The notes: a model not told the origin generated them from the letters alone. DNA of 64,000 nt from Aplectana chamaeleonis (GCA_029168955.1 JAPDOI010000149.1:1357501-1421500); one strand, 5' to 3'; numbered from the stretch's first letter, positions 47,543 through 59,327 are shown. Translations and numbers: made by a program.

Positions 47543-48990
47543 ATTTGGTTTTGAATCGGCCCCGCGCGCAACCCCTTTTTCGAAATCTCGGTTGAGAGTG
47601 AACGTAGAAATTAGAGCTAAATTGCATTAAAAGGAGCGCAAAAAGCTGGTACATGTACCCGAAAATGGTTTAGAACGGTTCACTGGTTTTCGAGTAAAAA
47701 TTGAAAGACCGCGCGTTTTTGTTGTTAATCTCCTTTTTTTCAGACGGCGTACACGATCTTGTTGGTACACTTAAAATTGAGCTAGGGAGCTCATTTTTGA
47801 ACAGGAGGCTGGAAATGGATGCAGATCGCTCCTGTTCCAATTTGAACTTGATACCTCAACCTTGAAGGGTACCTCAAAATCGTGGGTTTACATACTAAAT
47901 TAGCCGTGGAGCACGAAAACTGCTTCTTTCTGCTACGGCTGTGGAGACCGGGGTATGTGGGTGAATCTGCAGCCAATCAACACATGTCGTCGGAGATAAG
48001 TACTGTACTTGTCCGAATCCGTCCTTTTGACACGTCATCGATCGATAATCAATATTATCGATTTTCGCGCTTTTTGCCCAAAATGCGGCTAGGAGTGGTG
48101 ATTGCTGATGGGATTGGTTTTCTTGGTTGGAGAATTCCGCTCATCAGTCATTATCGATAAATACCGATCAATAATATTGATTTTTTCGCCTGTTGCACAA
48201 AATGCCGCAATGATTTTTGATTGTTGATGGCTCTAAGTCACTTGTTTGGGAAATTCTTCTCATCATGCAAAATCAAATATTAATGATCAATAATATCGAG
48301 TTCTCACATGTTGCACAAAATGCGGCAATGAGTGGTATATTTATGGTTTTGGGTAATAAGCTTCAAAAATTGTACTCATTTGACAATCTCGTTGTTAGAT
48401 GTTTCATCATTCCAAAATGGAAATCGTTGAGCAAAACTGAAGTCAGAAAGGGAACCTTCGGGAAAAATATGTGAAATTTCTGAAACTTTAGCTTCCTGTC
48501 AAAAGTAACGATTTGGTAATGATAAAAAAAAGTTTCAAAAATGTCTTGAAATATCTTAAAAAAATGATTTGGCGTAAAATAGCCTGAAAAATTAAAAAAG
48601 CTAGGAAATCAAGCGAAATAACCAAAAATGCGATTTGGTGGTCGACCATTTCACAAGCTTCTCCGTTAAACTTATCAAAACGAAATCAAGCGAGCAACGG
48701 AAATATTAGCCATTTTTGAAAGCTGTAATAAGGGAATCAGCATAGGTCAAGCTAGGTGAACTCCATTCCATATCGTGCTTGATTTCGTTTTGATAAGTTT
48801 AACGGAGAAGCTTGTGAAATGGTCGACCACCAAATTGCATTTTTGGTTATTTCACTTGATTTCCTAGCTTTTTTAATTTTTCAGGCTATTTTACGCCAAA
48901 TCATTTTTTTAAGATATTTCAAGGCATTTTTGAAACTTTTTTTTATCATTACCAAATCGTTACTTTTGCCAGGAAGCTAAATTTTCAGAA
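47543..48990. repeat. 1.43-kb tandem repeat, unit 2
   Basis: Second unit of the tandem pair, again ending in a fold-back (arms about 48475-48730 and 48770-48990). The spacer holds TAGGTCAAGCTAGGTGAACT, shared with unit 1. Confidence 0.8.
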
Positions 48991-49043
48991 ATTCATTCTC
49001 TGGAATCTCGCCGACGCCTAAATGATGTTTGCATGGTGTTTAA

Positions 49044-49364
49044 AGCCACAGACCAAACTCGGAATCGATTATTTCGTATTTCAGCTTATCTTGGAGGAAA
49101 TTTCACGCTGATCACAATGGTGTCTCCAGAATCGCTCAGAACCCACTACGAACTGAGTTACGGCTCCTCAAAAATTTTGAATTTGCACTGGTAGAAGTTT
49201 GCGGACGAGTGGTCTCGAGCCTGTATTTTCTCGTTATTCGCAGCCATCATTCCTAACTTTCTCTCGCTTATTTGAGCGAACTGAGATTTCGCGCTTGGCA
49301 GGGTTGCTATAGACGGCGACCGGACCAAAATATCAAAAATTACCTCTGAGGTTGGACTGTGCCT
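49044..49364. mobile_element. TTAA-flanked MITE, AGGCACAGTCC family, copy 1
   Basis: AGCCACAGACCAAACTCGG at the left and CCTCTGAGGTTGGACTGTGC at the right, with TTAA at 49040-49043 and 49365-49368. 321 bp, non-coding. Confidence 0.75.
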
Positions 49365-49520
49365 TTAACTTACTAGCTGGCATTGCGAAAATCAACCTTC
49401 CGAGATTCTATAGGCTGAACCGCTCGAGTACCAGGGGGAGGAAGCTTAAGATTTTATTTGCAGCTCCGAAGGGCAATATTAGAGCGTGTACCTTTACTTG
49501 TAGAGCCGGATCAACTTCAG

Positions 49521-49714
49521 AGGGACAGTCCAACCTCAGAGGTCATTTTTGATATTTTGGTCCGGCACCAGTTCAAACTCAAAGTTTTTGAGGAGCCGTA
49601 ACTCAGGTCCCCGTGAGTTCTGAGCGATTTTGGAGACACCATTGTGATCAGCGTGAAATTTCCTCCAAGATAGGCAGAAAAACGAAGAACGGATTCTGAG
49701 CTTGGATTGTGGCT
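49521..49714. mobile_element. TTAA MITE, AGGCACAGTCC family, copy 2 (partial)
   Basis: Inverted relative to copy 1. It starts GGGACAGTCCAACCTCAGAG and ends GAGCTTGGATTGTGGCT before TTAA 49715-49718. The left TTAA is missing. Confidence 0.65.
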
Positions 49715-49789
49715 TTAACCTAGATATTACACCGCTACCAGTACCTTCTGCTTTGTGGAGTTTCAAACGCATTGCAGGGAAGAAGCTAT

Positions 49790-49942
49790 CGTGTTTCTAG
49801 ATCCACATGGAGAAAAATACAGTATTTGTCCTTTTTTATCCAGTTCATGTTCTATGTAGTTACTTGTATTGTAGTACTTGTAGTTTAGATGTTTCTTACA
49901 CTTGCCTTATGTGGCGTACTCAATAAATAAATAAATAATCTA
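49790..49942 (+). repeat. LINE 3' end fragment with AATAAATAAATAA tail
   Basis: The tail CTCAATAAATAAATAAATAA (49919-49938) follows T-rich sequence lacking coding potential. It resembles the tail of the CR1-like LINE at 12137-12158. Confidence 0.45.
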
Positions 49943-50093
49943 ACATTCGTTTTTTTTGGCCTTGCTGGTTTCAAACTAGTACATAGAACGATGACATTAT
50001 ATCTAAAGTCTCTTGCTTGATTATTGCACGTAAAGAAGTGATTTTGGATTTTATATTTGTCTGGAGTAGTTTATAGAATAGTAATCTCCTTAA
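49943..50093. other. Short unannotated spacer
   Basis: No gene or repeat recognised. It ends in the TTAA of the next MITE (50090-50093). Confidence 0.3.
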
Positions 50094-50632
50094 AGGCAGT
50101 GGTCACGATGAAAAACGTTATCGAAAAAAACTACAAAAATCAGCTTAGATATAAAACAGCTCAAAAACTATGAAGGTAGCGCGGTGAAAAACGGGCTAGA
50201 ATTAGAGTTATTAAGACCCTAAATTTCCAGTTCGTGCACACGTGCACAGAAAGATCACAGTCTCATGCCAAGCATTCAAAAATCATCGACACTCAGAGGA
50301 AGAAATAAATGCAAATTTACCTAATAAAACAGTTGAACAATGAAAGCAAGCACTTCAACCAATGTTTTTGACTAGATGTGTACATAAATCCAGAAGTTCA
50401 TTGATTGAAATTCAGGTTCAAGCCAGCTGATGTTCTTGATATTAGAGATCATCGATGCCGATGATGTGGGGTGGACTCGTCCACCATCAAAAGACAAGAA
50501 AGTTCAGGCTTCGAATTTGGCCCAGTACAGCTATTTTTTCGCGATTTTTTCTTATAGGTTCTACTACTTTATACCCAGAAAAGGGTTTAGAGAGGAAAAG
50601 AAGACGAGCATACTTGAGCGCGACCACTGCCT
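50094..50632. mobile_element. TTAA MITE 1 of an abutting cluster
   Basis: AGGCAGTGGTCACGATG at the left and GCGCGACCACTGCCT at the right. TTAA lies at 50090-50093 and 50633-50636; the right TTAA is shared with the next element. Confidence 0.8.
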
Positions 50633-50636
50633 TTAA

Positions 50637-51106
50637 AGGCAGTGTTCACGATAAGAGTCGTTTTCGAGTTTCCACCAGAAAACGAAGGTTTAGGCAAAAC
50701 CGAAGGAAAACGAAAACGAAGGAAAACGACTGTTCCATCAGTGAAGAAAGAATCATGAAAAACTCTGCGAAACACCCAAAACCAGCCCTTCTTCTTCAAA
50801 GTCACATTTCAACGGTGGATGAGTTACGCGGGCATGGGCCTGAAGTACGTAGACAGCGTGCGCAAATGCGCCCCAATGCTAAAACTCAGCCGCGCTCGCG
50901 CTGCAATGCTAGTGTAAACGTGGACCAAACTGTTCTTCGGAAAACTCGACCGCGAACCGGAGGGCCAGTGCGAGCGGACTTCGGAGCCGTATGGAGCTCT
51001 TTCGGGCTCGTTTTCGTTCATTCTTTCGAGATCAGTGCTCCAATGAGACACTGAATTTCGATTTCTGGCCAAAAACCGAGGACGAAATTTATCGTGGACA
51101 CTGCCT
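50637..51106. mobile_element. TTAA MITE 2 of an abutting cluster
   Basis: AGGCAGTGTTCACGATAAGA at the left and TTTATCGTGGACACTGCCT at the right, with TTAA 50633-50636 and a mutated TTGA at 51107-51110. An open frame over it (50455-51054) has no recognisable content. Confidence 0.8.
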
Positions 51107-51110
51107 TTGA

Positions 51111-52044
51111 AGGCAGTGTTCACGATAAATTTCACTTCCGATATCTCCACGACTTACGGAAGGTCTGGTGCCCTATATAGCTAGGCATGCTTAAAGGCAG
51201 TGTTCACGATGAAAAAAGTTTTCGAAATTCCACTAGGATTGGGTAGTGGAGGGACACTCTGTAACGTTAACGTAGAAAGAACGCATGAAATCGAGCCAGG
51301 AAGAGCCCCAAAAGAGCCCGAAGTTGCAAATTCGAGCGCATTGAAAACCCCAAAAGCGCATCACACGCCCACCGACGTGAGCTAATGAATGCTCAAGATC
51401 GTGAGATGAGCGATGATTTTCAATCATTACCCCCGTTCTTCCCTTCATTCTCAGCTTCTCTCTTTACTCAGGTCAGCTCGCATAGATCGGCTGCAAAAGA
51501 CGGAAGTTACAAGCCTCGGACAACTCGTCCACCATTTTCCCTAGCTCAATTTTTGAGGGACCATAACTCCGTTCCCAGAAGGTCTTGTATGATTTCAGAT
51601 ACACCATTGGAATCAGCATGGGGCCGTTTTCAATATAGGCGGAAAAACAGAAAAACGATTTTCATCGTGAACACTGCCTTTGAAAAGGACACGAAAGACG
51701 CGTTTTTGAGCAAAAATAGACCCTCTTGTTTACGTTGATTTTTGAGCGTGGAGGAATTGATTGCTAGAAGGATGATACCTATCAGTGCATTCAAGCGATC
51801 AGCTCACTTATCAGCACTTCCTTGACTTGATCATTCCTATAATCTGAGTCTTCATTTGATCCTTTCAAGGGGCGGATCTGGGGCACCAGGCGTGTCTGGG
51901 GCACCAAAAAGCTTGTTTGCAGCCGTTATTTTGTCACTCCTGGCACGTTTTCTACTGTTCTTTCGACACTGGGAGCCTAGGATCCTTCTCGCCTATCATT
52001 TCACTGTGGAAAGTCAACGAAGATAATCATCGTGAAAGCTGCCT
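51111..52044. mobile_element. TTAA MITE 3, containing MITE 4
   Basis: The left end AGGCAGTGTTCACGATAAAT and the right end CATCGTGAAAGCTGCCT lie before TTAA 52045-52048. This is the same family as 15130-17874 and preserves the empty site of the Mutator-like insertion at 51783-51791 (CTATCAGTG). MITE 4 (51195-51679) is inserted in it. Confidence 0.82.
51195..51679. mobile_element. TTAA MITE 4, nested in MITE 3
   Basis: AGGCAGTGTTCACGATGAAA at the left and TTTCATCGTGAACACTGCCT at the right, with TTAA 51191-51194 and TTGA 51680-51683. Confidence 0.8.
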
Positions 52045-52212
52045 TTAAGATTGAAGAAAACGAAGGTGCCAAAAAGAGAGCCACTAAAATGAGTGTCAAT
52101 CGAAGGAACAAAAGATTTCTGCCGAAGTTCCTGGAGAGTCGGACATGGAAACGATGGATCGTCTGAAAAAAACACAATGCTCTCAAGTAGTCCAGTTTCC
52201 TCAGTTTTCATT

Positions 52213-52218
52213 TTTATT
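52213..52218 (-). terminator. Polyadenylation signal of the acetyltransferase gene
   Basis: AATAAA on the minus strand, 25 bases after the TAA stop at 52243-52245. Confidence 0.7.
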
Positions 52219-52242
52219 GCAGAACTAATTGGAGAGATCAAT

Positions 52243-52399
52243 TTAATCCGTTGGGATGTTCGATTCAGCAAGAGCGGCAATCCCTTCTGCATCTAGTCGG
52301 TACAGGAGCCATCCTTCAGTCTTCGTGAGATTCTCGCACGGCACCGTCTCATAAAAGGCGATCGCATTTGAGTTCCAGTCTAGCACATTCCACTGGAGT
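52243..52399 (-). CDS. Acetyltransferase exon 3
   Basis: Follows a TTTTTTTTCAG acceptor; the first base completes an Arg codon. 51 residues to TAA. Lies 5.6 kb from exon 2. Confidence 0.9.
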
Positions 52400-55300
52400 C
52401 TGAAAAAAAATATAGTGAGGGAGAAAACATATCAAAACATGGGGTAAAAACATTGTTCAAAAAACTGCAGAAAAAAATGTAACTTTTCTCCTAAAAAGGG
52501 GAGTCTTTAGAGTGGTAAACGCATCTGCGAAAACGAATAGCATCGTTAGTATCTCTTCTGGCTCAATAGTAAGAATGCGCAGTATCCCGCCCCGAGCTGC
52601 AGGTTCGAACAAGTTATGAGCATTTTTCGAGCTACGCGAAAAGGCAGGAGTAAGCAGATATTTTTTTTTGGAGTTTCAAAAAATTTTCTCGGATTTAGCT
52701 CAAAACTTGTATGTAGAGGTAATCTAGGGTGGTGAACACGAATCTGGATTCCATTTGTCGAAATTTTGAGGTTTACTGTAGGTTACGGTAGGTGACAAGT
52801 CATTTAGGGGGCAAAACCCACATTATTATTTTTTTGAAAATCAAAAAACGGACTTCAGTTTCGTATGCTCCACCCCGAATAACCCCCGTATACAAATTTT
52901 GAGTAAAATATGAGATTCTGACCAAACTACCGGATACCCACCGTAGTCTACCGTATTCTGCAAAAAATCGATGAACGGACTCCAGAGTCGTGTTTAGCAC
53001 TCCAAATAACTATCAGAGAATGATTTTGAGACACATCTATCGTTGAAATCCGGAAATTTCGAAAGTAGCGTTTTTCCCTCGAAATTTTCCCCCGATGGAA
53101 GCTTCGAACGAATCAAGTCGAAAACTTCGGAAAATCGACTAATTAACAACAGATTCGTGATCAGCGCCCCAAAAAACGTGGAGAAATTTAAGTCAAATCT
53201 GGAACATTTTTCTAAAACGCTTCCAGAGCCCTCTAATCGGTATACATAAACGCCCAACAGAAAATCCGTACATACAAGTCCGAAAAGCTCTCAGTCTGGA
53301 CAAAGTATGGAAAATGTTATTCCACCCAAACTGCTCAGGAGAGTACTTTTGGGCGCTGAACACATTTATGAGGTCCGTTTCCGGATTTTCCGAAGACTAA
53401 TGCGTTTTCTGGAAGGAACAAAAAGCACAAAAACGATCTTGTTAAGCTTGTACCTTCTTGGAACCTGCAGCTCGCGGCGGGATACTGCGCATTTTCACTA
53501 TTGAGTCACAAGAGATACTATCGATACCAATCGTTTTAGCAGATGCGTTCACCACTCTGGGGCCGGATGCATCAACGCGAATCTCACGGTTTGGGCAGGC
53601 GCGGGGCACGCAGGGCAGTAAAATCGGTATGCTTAGCTACCGGGGCAGGGGCAAGGGCAGTGCCCCCAACTGCCCCAGCTAGGAGGCCGGGGCAGCGGCT
53701 GCCCCGGCTGAGGCTGTACCGCTAAACATAATAAAAACAAAGACACGATTATGCATTAGCCAACATTTCCAAGTTCTGCTGTCACTTTTACGACACAATT
53801 TTTATTTAACTTCACGTAAACATTTCTTTGCTTGAAAGTTTACTTTTTAGCATTCACCATTCTCAATGGGAAAGTTCAATGATAATGCTTTCATTTCTTT
53901 TCATAGGGCTTCCGTAATCTTTACGTTATGCGCCAATGCACTACAGTTCTAGAATTTCGTAGAGCTTTCGAAAAAGCGAAATTTCTGAAGGTTTTCCTAG
54001 AAAGTTGTCTTTTTTTCGAAAAAGGTAAATTTCGAGACCCGTAAAAGTCACACACTCTTTTTGACTCCGAACTGTGCTGTCTGCTACATTTTGTAGTGTT
54101 TTCTTCTGAATTCGTCTGGTAGACCTTGTGAATTTGGAAGGAAAAAGATAATAAAGTATGTAGATTTTAAATGTGGTCGCTCAAAAAATATTTGATCTTG
54201 GAAATCCGGTATTTGTCCAGCAATCTTTCCATGAAAATAAAGATTTTTTGAATTTTTTTACGTAGAAAATTCTCAAAACTCTCGTTTACGTACATTTATG
54301 CTAGAGATGTAGTGAGGAGAGAAAATAAAGTTGATTATGATTTTCTTAGGTAATCGCGATATGTAAATTATGAATATTCCTTCGCCTGATTAAAGCCTTT
54401 CCGAATGAGGCTGTCCACCCACGCGGTCGGCGTGCGGGTCGAGTGGCCGCGGCGAAGGCATTTTACGACCAGCCTCATCATGGCTGCAAACAGCTGGCTG
54501 GGATATTCTTTACACTTCGTCTAATATCCCCAGTAATCGATTTACAAGTCTGAAAAAAATCTTCGCGGACCACTGGACAAGCAGCCGATCGCGTGGGCGT
54601 ACAGTCTCATTCGAATCAACTTTACGATGGTAATGCTTTTCGCTCTCGTTTAGATTTCTCTCAAAACATGTACAAAGGGGTAAGTTAGAGTGCTGAACAC
54701 GAATCTGGAACTCGCTCGTCGACATTCTTAGGTCTGCTGTAGATTACGGTGGGTAAGATGCCATTTCTCTGGTGAAGCACATTTTAACGCTTCGAATATC
54801 GACAAGTTACTATTATTTTTGAGCAAATTATTTTTTTTTCTCGAACACTCCCACAAGATTTTTCGCGACCACTAGCCCTCAGTGAGTTCACGAATCTCAT
54901 CAATGTTGGCAGCTTTGGGAATTTGACTGAAAGTGAGTAGAAACACTCAATAATTCTCGGCCGTCAAAAGCTTGTACTTATCCTTCTTCACCTTCCTCAG
55001 TTTTGTTCACTTCTTCTGACGTTCTCACAATGAATGAACGTTCTCACAACAAATCTTGCTGTCCCCTCTCTCTCAGCCGTTGTCAAATTTGGTGGGTGTA
55101 ATACCTACTTACATGATCTACTTTTTTTAGAACTGCACAAGTTTGTCAACAGAGCAAGATTTTCAATTTTCATACCTAATACGAATACTAAATATAGATC
55201 GGGGTGAGCAGAATGGCATTCAGAGCCAGAATACTACTCATGGTTTCCCAAATACAACAAAAACTTTTTGAAATCTTGATTAGACATTCAAAAGCCACAA

Positions 55301-58300
55301 TGAAGATGGCACTCGGAAATTAAATCACATAAAAAACCGCGAATGAAATTAAGCCTTATGTGTTCTATTAACACGTAACATTATCAAAAAAAGGAATGCA
55401 AAAAGTTCATTCGCCACAAAAATGAAAAAGGACTTGAAAACAGCATACAAAGAGCAGATAGGAGAAAAATTCTCAGCTGTCCCGATTTATCGCGCGCAGG
55501 TTTCGGGCGTAAATTGACTGGTGTTAACGTGATTGTTTTACACTACGTTGGGGCTAGCTGCCCCGACGCCATCGCGTGCTGGTGCATACGGGGCAGGGCA
55601 CAGACTCTCGGGGCGCCTGCCCTATGGTAACCAGACCCTGTCCTTGCCCTTGCCCCCACGTGTGCGTTGATGCATCCGGCCCCTGAACGCTTCCCTTGTG
55701 AGTGTTAGACAGGCCGGGAGATTTTCGCCTGCACTCATTGTCAGGTAAATACTGGAGGATTAGCATTTCGATCCATGAAAATAGGTAGGCCCACGGGATT
55801 TCTCTGGTTCCGAGCCAGATTTACTCTGTTCCTCGCGCGCTTGTGCGGAGCGAGGGTAGAGACAGCGAGAAAGTGTGGGGAGAAGGAGACGCAGCGTACG
55901 CACGCAGACGCGCGTGACGAACGGAAACAAATCACACTCGGAAACAGAGGATATGATTTGTTGTCGCATGGAAGAGATTTTCACCGGTACTGATGTCCCG
56001 GCGATATACCGTCGCCATGGATCCTAGTGATACTTTGCGTTCCCCATTGGAAGTTGGCGCAAACTTGGAGCACTCACGTCATAGCACGTGACACCGAATT
56101 TGCGTCAACCTTCAATAGGGAACGCAAAGTATCACTAGAATCCATACCGGCTGTACTTCATAATCACGTGGGTTCCACTCCAGTGACCAAACCAATCCTA
56201 ACAACAGCACATGCTGCCAACGCGCCCTGGGTTAGCATGGTCATCTGATAAGTTCATAACGCAAGAAGACAATGCATATGAGTTCTGATTCTGGGGCCGT
56301 ATGCAAGAACGCGCCGCTTGGAGCAGGGGCAGTGCTGTCGGCGCCTTTGAAGATCGCTGTTGCTCACAAGATAGGACACGTTTATCGTGATTGACCACAA
56401 GTCAAGACACGTAATTCGTGCCCCATTACTGTGCCCCAGTCGCCCCAGCAAAGGCCTCTTTCAGAGTGCGATGACGTGTTTTGAATAAAGATCGACGTGC
56501 GACACGATCTCGATCGATGCTCATGTTTATTATCCCATCGCATCGCTTTGGCGATCGAACTCTAAAAGAGGTCTAAGAGATTGGAGCGGCTGGGGGCAGC
56601 GAGAAAGACTGCAGGGGCACGACATACAATACCCGCGCTAAGTTTTGTAAAAACGAGAGCATCTGGCAAACTTGGCAAAAAAGCGTCCGATGCATGTAAC
56701 TTTTTTGAATGAAGACTTTTTCAAATTCTGAAAGCGCTATCGTATTCACAAATAAAATTGCTACCTAATTACAGTTTCACCTCCGCACTGCCGTTCAGTC
56801 GCAAAGTGCACGCTGATTGCGAAATCGTGCTGCGGCGCGGTTGCGAGCATCCCCAGACAAGGATGTGGGATCACCCGGGCGCTTTTCGCCTTTGGTGCCC
56901 GGGTGATCCACCGCCCGAAGTGATCCACATCCCTGTCTGAGGATACTCGCGACCGCGCCGCAGCACGATTGCGCAATCAGCGCACTTTGCGGACTGGAAC
57001 GGCAGTGCGGAAGTGCACTGTATGTGATTTGTAGGCAGTAGTTCCCTAAAATCGCTTTTTTTTTGAAGGAAATAGTTTTTGCAATCGCTTTCAAAAACGT
57101 CGCGCGCGGCGAAGTGCGGCGAAACTTTGAGCAGGAATTGTACAAGTAATGGAGGAGCAAACTGTATGCTTTCTTCACAAATTAGTTGTAGGTAAGAGCA
57201 TCTCAAGGTTTGCGTAGGTTGAATTTTCGAAATCCTTCATTTAAGAATCCGGGGCTTTCGCAACAAAACTCCGACTTTTCAGGTAGCTCTCAGGCGTGTT
57301 TAATAAAGGATTTCGAGAAATCAACAAACACACTCTTTGAGATTCTCTCACCTGCACCTAATTTATGGAGAAACCATGCAGATTGCTCTTCCATTTCTTG
57401 TACAATTACTGCTCAAAGTTTCGCCGCACTTCGCCGCGCGCGACGTTTTTGAAAACCGATTGCAAAAACTATTTCTTTCAGAAAAAAAGCGATTTTAGGG
57501 AACTTAGGCTGCACAAGTCACATAATTAGGTAGCAATTTGATCTGTGAATATGATAGCAACTTCAGAATTCGAAAAAGTCTTCATTCAGAAAAGTTACAT
57601 GCATCGGACGCTTTTTTGCCAAGTTTGCCAGATGCTCCCCCTTTTTACAAAACTTAGCGCGGATATTGTACGTGTCTTAACTTGTGACCAACGACGATAG
57701 ACGTGTCCTGTCTTGTGAGCAACGGCGATCTTCAAAGGCGCCGACTGCACTGCCCCTGCCCCATACGGCGCGTTCTTGCATAAGGCCCCTGAGGTGGAAA
57801 TGTGTAATTTTCCAAAATTCTCTAGAGTTAAATCTATTTAGTATTCTGTCACGGTAGTGTATTGGGCTCGACAAAAAAAAAAAGATGACTTCAATATTGT
57901 GATTGGACCACTTTGAAGGTTAAAGGCGATGCAGCGCATTGTGCGTTTCCCAAAAAAAAAACAGTACGATCGTAGAACATACCGTTCCACTTTCATTTCT
58001 TTGGCAACCAGGCCGAGTTCTCGCCAGAGCAGTCGCCCGTATCCCTTGCGGCGAAAAACGGGTCGAACGTAGAGGTCCTCCATATGAATGTACTGTCCAC
58101 TCCATGTAGAGTAGGCATAGTAGAAGAGAAGCATAGCTGCTGGCTCGTCACCTTCGCGCAGTACAAATCCATCTACAGCTTTCTTTTCAAGGTCGATTGC
58201 AAGTTTCGATTCATCGATCTGAATGGGGAGAAAAATTACGAAAACGTGGATGAGTCCTTGCAGTTGTTAGGGAAATAAAATTTAAAAATTGCTGGATCTA

Positions 58301-58675
58301 ATCCATCAAATTCAACATAGGCTTGGATGTTTCCAGGTGTCAATTTTTCAGTCGACATGGCTCCTAATGATACTTTGCGTTCCCCTTTGAAGGTTGGCGC
58401 AAACTTGCTGCACCTATGTACCACTGCTATAGCACATAATACGGAGCTTGCGCTAGCTTTCGATAGGGAACGCAAAGTATCAATAGGATCCATGCCGACT
58501 GTACATCAAAAAGTGGGCAAAACTTAAATCGTTTTGACTTAGATAGATATTCCTCAACTATAAACTGCCTCACTTTGACAGATTCAGGCATTTTTTCGAA
58601 CTCAGCCAGTTCTCTAACCATTGACATCAAGACCGGTGCATCTGCTGAAGTAGCACGAGACAAGGAGACTGCCAT
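52243..58675 (-). CDS. GNAT N-acetyltransferase, diamine/thialysine (SSAT2-like), three exons
   Basis: The only host gene recognised. Exons 58675-58574, 58218-57983 and 52399-52243 join in phase to 495 bases (164 residues), close to the usual length of about 170 for spermidine/spermine or thialysine acetyltransferases. Exon 1 has RELAEFEKMPESV. Exon 2 has FYYAYSTWSGQYIHMEDLYV and the acetyl-CoA loop RRKGYG (R-x-x-G-x-G). Exon 3 has LDWNSNAIAFYE with the tyrosine used as general acid in the family, and TEGWLLYRLD. It would transfer acetyl from acetyl-CoA to a small amine such as thialysine or a polyamine in the cytosol (family knowledge). Intron 1 is 355 bp and intron 2 is 5583 bp, both rich in MITEs. 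No clear trans-splice acceptor was seen upstream. Confidence 0.93.
52509..53558. mobile_element. 1.05-kb fold-back element
   Basis: AGAGTGGTAAACGCATCTGC at the left pairs with GCAGATGCGTTCACCACTCT at the right; arms of about 140 bp include GCGCAGTATCCCGCC and GAGCTGCAGGTTC. Related sequence (CCGTATACGGGGGT.ATTCGG) occurs at 62700-63260 and, partially, at 54640-54780. Confidence 0.8.
53557..55685. mobile_element. CAGGGGCC-ended element A (2.1 kb)
   Basis: CTGGGGCCGGATGCATCAAC at the left and GTTGATGCATCCGGCCCCTG at the right. The subterminal zones are GC-rich, with repeated GGGGCAGGGGCAAGGGCAG. The ends resemble hAT termini, but no 8-bp duplication was found. The AT-rich interior has no supported gene. 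Confidence 0.65.
56016..56146. mobile_element. 131-bp MITE, TACTTTGCG family, copy 1
   Basis: ATGGATCCTAGTGATACTTT at the left and its complement ending CTAGAATCCAT at the right, in intron 2 of the acetyltransferase gene. Confidence 0.75.
56291..57791. mobile_element. CAGGGGCC-ended fold-back element B (1.5 kb)
   Basis: CTGGGGCCGTATGCAAGAAC at the left and GTTCTTGCATAAGGCCCCTG at the right. It is palindromic over most of its length, with a central GC-rich hairpin (about 56775-57010) around CACCCGGGCG and CGCCCGAAGTG. Apparent frames on both strands come from the palindrome. Confidence 0.75.
57983..58218 (-). CDS. Acetyltransferase exon 2
   Basis: Follows the acceptor CCCCATTCAG and ends before the donor GTATGT, leaving two bases (CG) that pair with the A of exon 3 to give Arg. 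Contains the acetyl-CoA binding segment. Confidence 0.92.
58357..58493. mobile_element. 137-bp MITE, TACTTTGCG family, copy 2
   Basis: CATGGCTCCTAATGATACTT at the left and its approximate complement ending GGATCCATG at the right. It makes up a third of intron 1 of the acetyltransferase gene. A minus-strand open frame over it is not coding. Confidence 0.75.
58574..58675 (-). CDS. Acetyltransferase exon 1
   Basis: ATG at 58675-58673; 34 codons ending at AAA before the donor GTGAGG, phase 0. Carries the family's RELAEFEK motif. Confidence 0.9.
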
Positions 58676-59325
58676 CCCTTCAAAACCACAAAGTTAGGTA
58701 ATACACACAGGGGGCAAAAAGTCGCTCGCATTACTTAGGATTTTGGATTTTTATAAATCTGTATAATCATAGAAAAAAATTCAAAAAAAAATCTCCGAAA
58801 GCGGTCAGGAGCCTTTGTTTTGAATGCGTTGTGCAAGGCGTGAGCTATTATTAAAAGTACCCTTGTAAAAGAAAAGGCGCGAAATACACTAAAGACAAAA
58901 GGCTGAACTATTCAGAAGATGGTTGTGGTGTTTGCTGGGAAGTCATTAACAAAGATGGTAAGAAAGATAACGACAAAGCTGGCAGATAACCCGGCATAAA
59001 AAGCAGGACCGCTACGAAATCGGCAATTGCAACAATTTCGGAATTTCCCAAATCAATCGCGTGCTGGTTTCATTCTCCCTCTGGTGCATTGCACAGAATG
59101 TCGCCTAGAGAAGCGCAAACATAACTTTTATGTTTCGTGTCAGCGGAAGACGTGTGTCTGACACTGACAGAAAAAAAGGGGCAGTGCTGCTGGTCACTCA
59201 GAGTTCAAGTGAAGAATTGATGATACCGCTCTGAAGTGAGAGATTCAAGTTTCCTGTCGTTCTTGTATCTGATAATGCTATCAGATATCTGATATGGGGC
59301 AAATTTCTTTTTTCACTAAAGGCAG
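58676..59325. other. Upstream region of the acetyltransferase gene
   Basis: The promoter is expected here, but no TATA box or other element can be assigned with confidence. No other gene is seen. Confidence 0.35.
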
Positions 59326-59327
59326 CA

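Larger units (their letters stand above)
52400..57982 (-). other. Large transposon-filled intron 2
   Basis: 5583 bp with the donor GTATGT and a TTTTCAG acceptor. It holds a 1.05-kb fold-back (52509-53558), two CAGGGGCC-ended elements (53557-55685 and 56291-57791) and a small MITE (56016-56146). Almost no unannotated intron remains. Confidence 0.85.

Noticed and set aside
50455..51054. 199-codon open frame
   Set aside because: It spans two TTAA MITEs; basic low-complexity translation with no family resemblance.
58236..58493. Extra acetyltransferase exon between exons 1 and 2
   Set aside because: Most of this frame is a MITE, and exon 1 joins exon 2 in phase without it, giving the normal family length.
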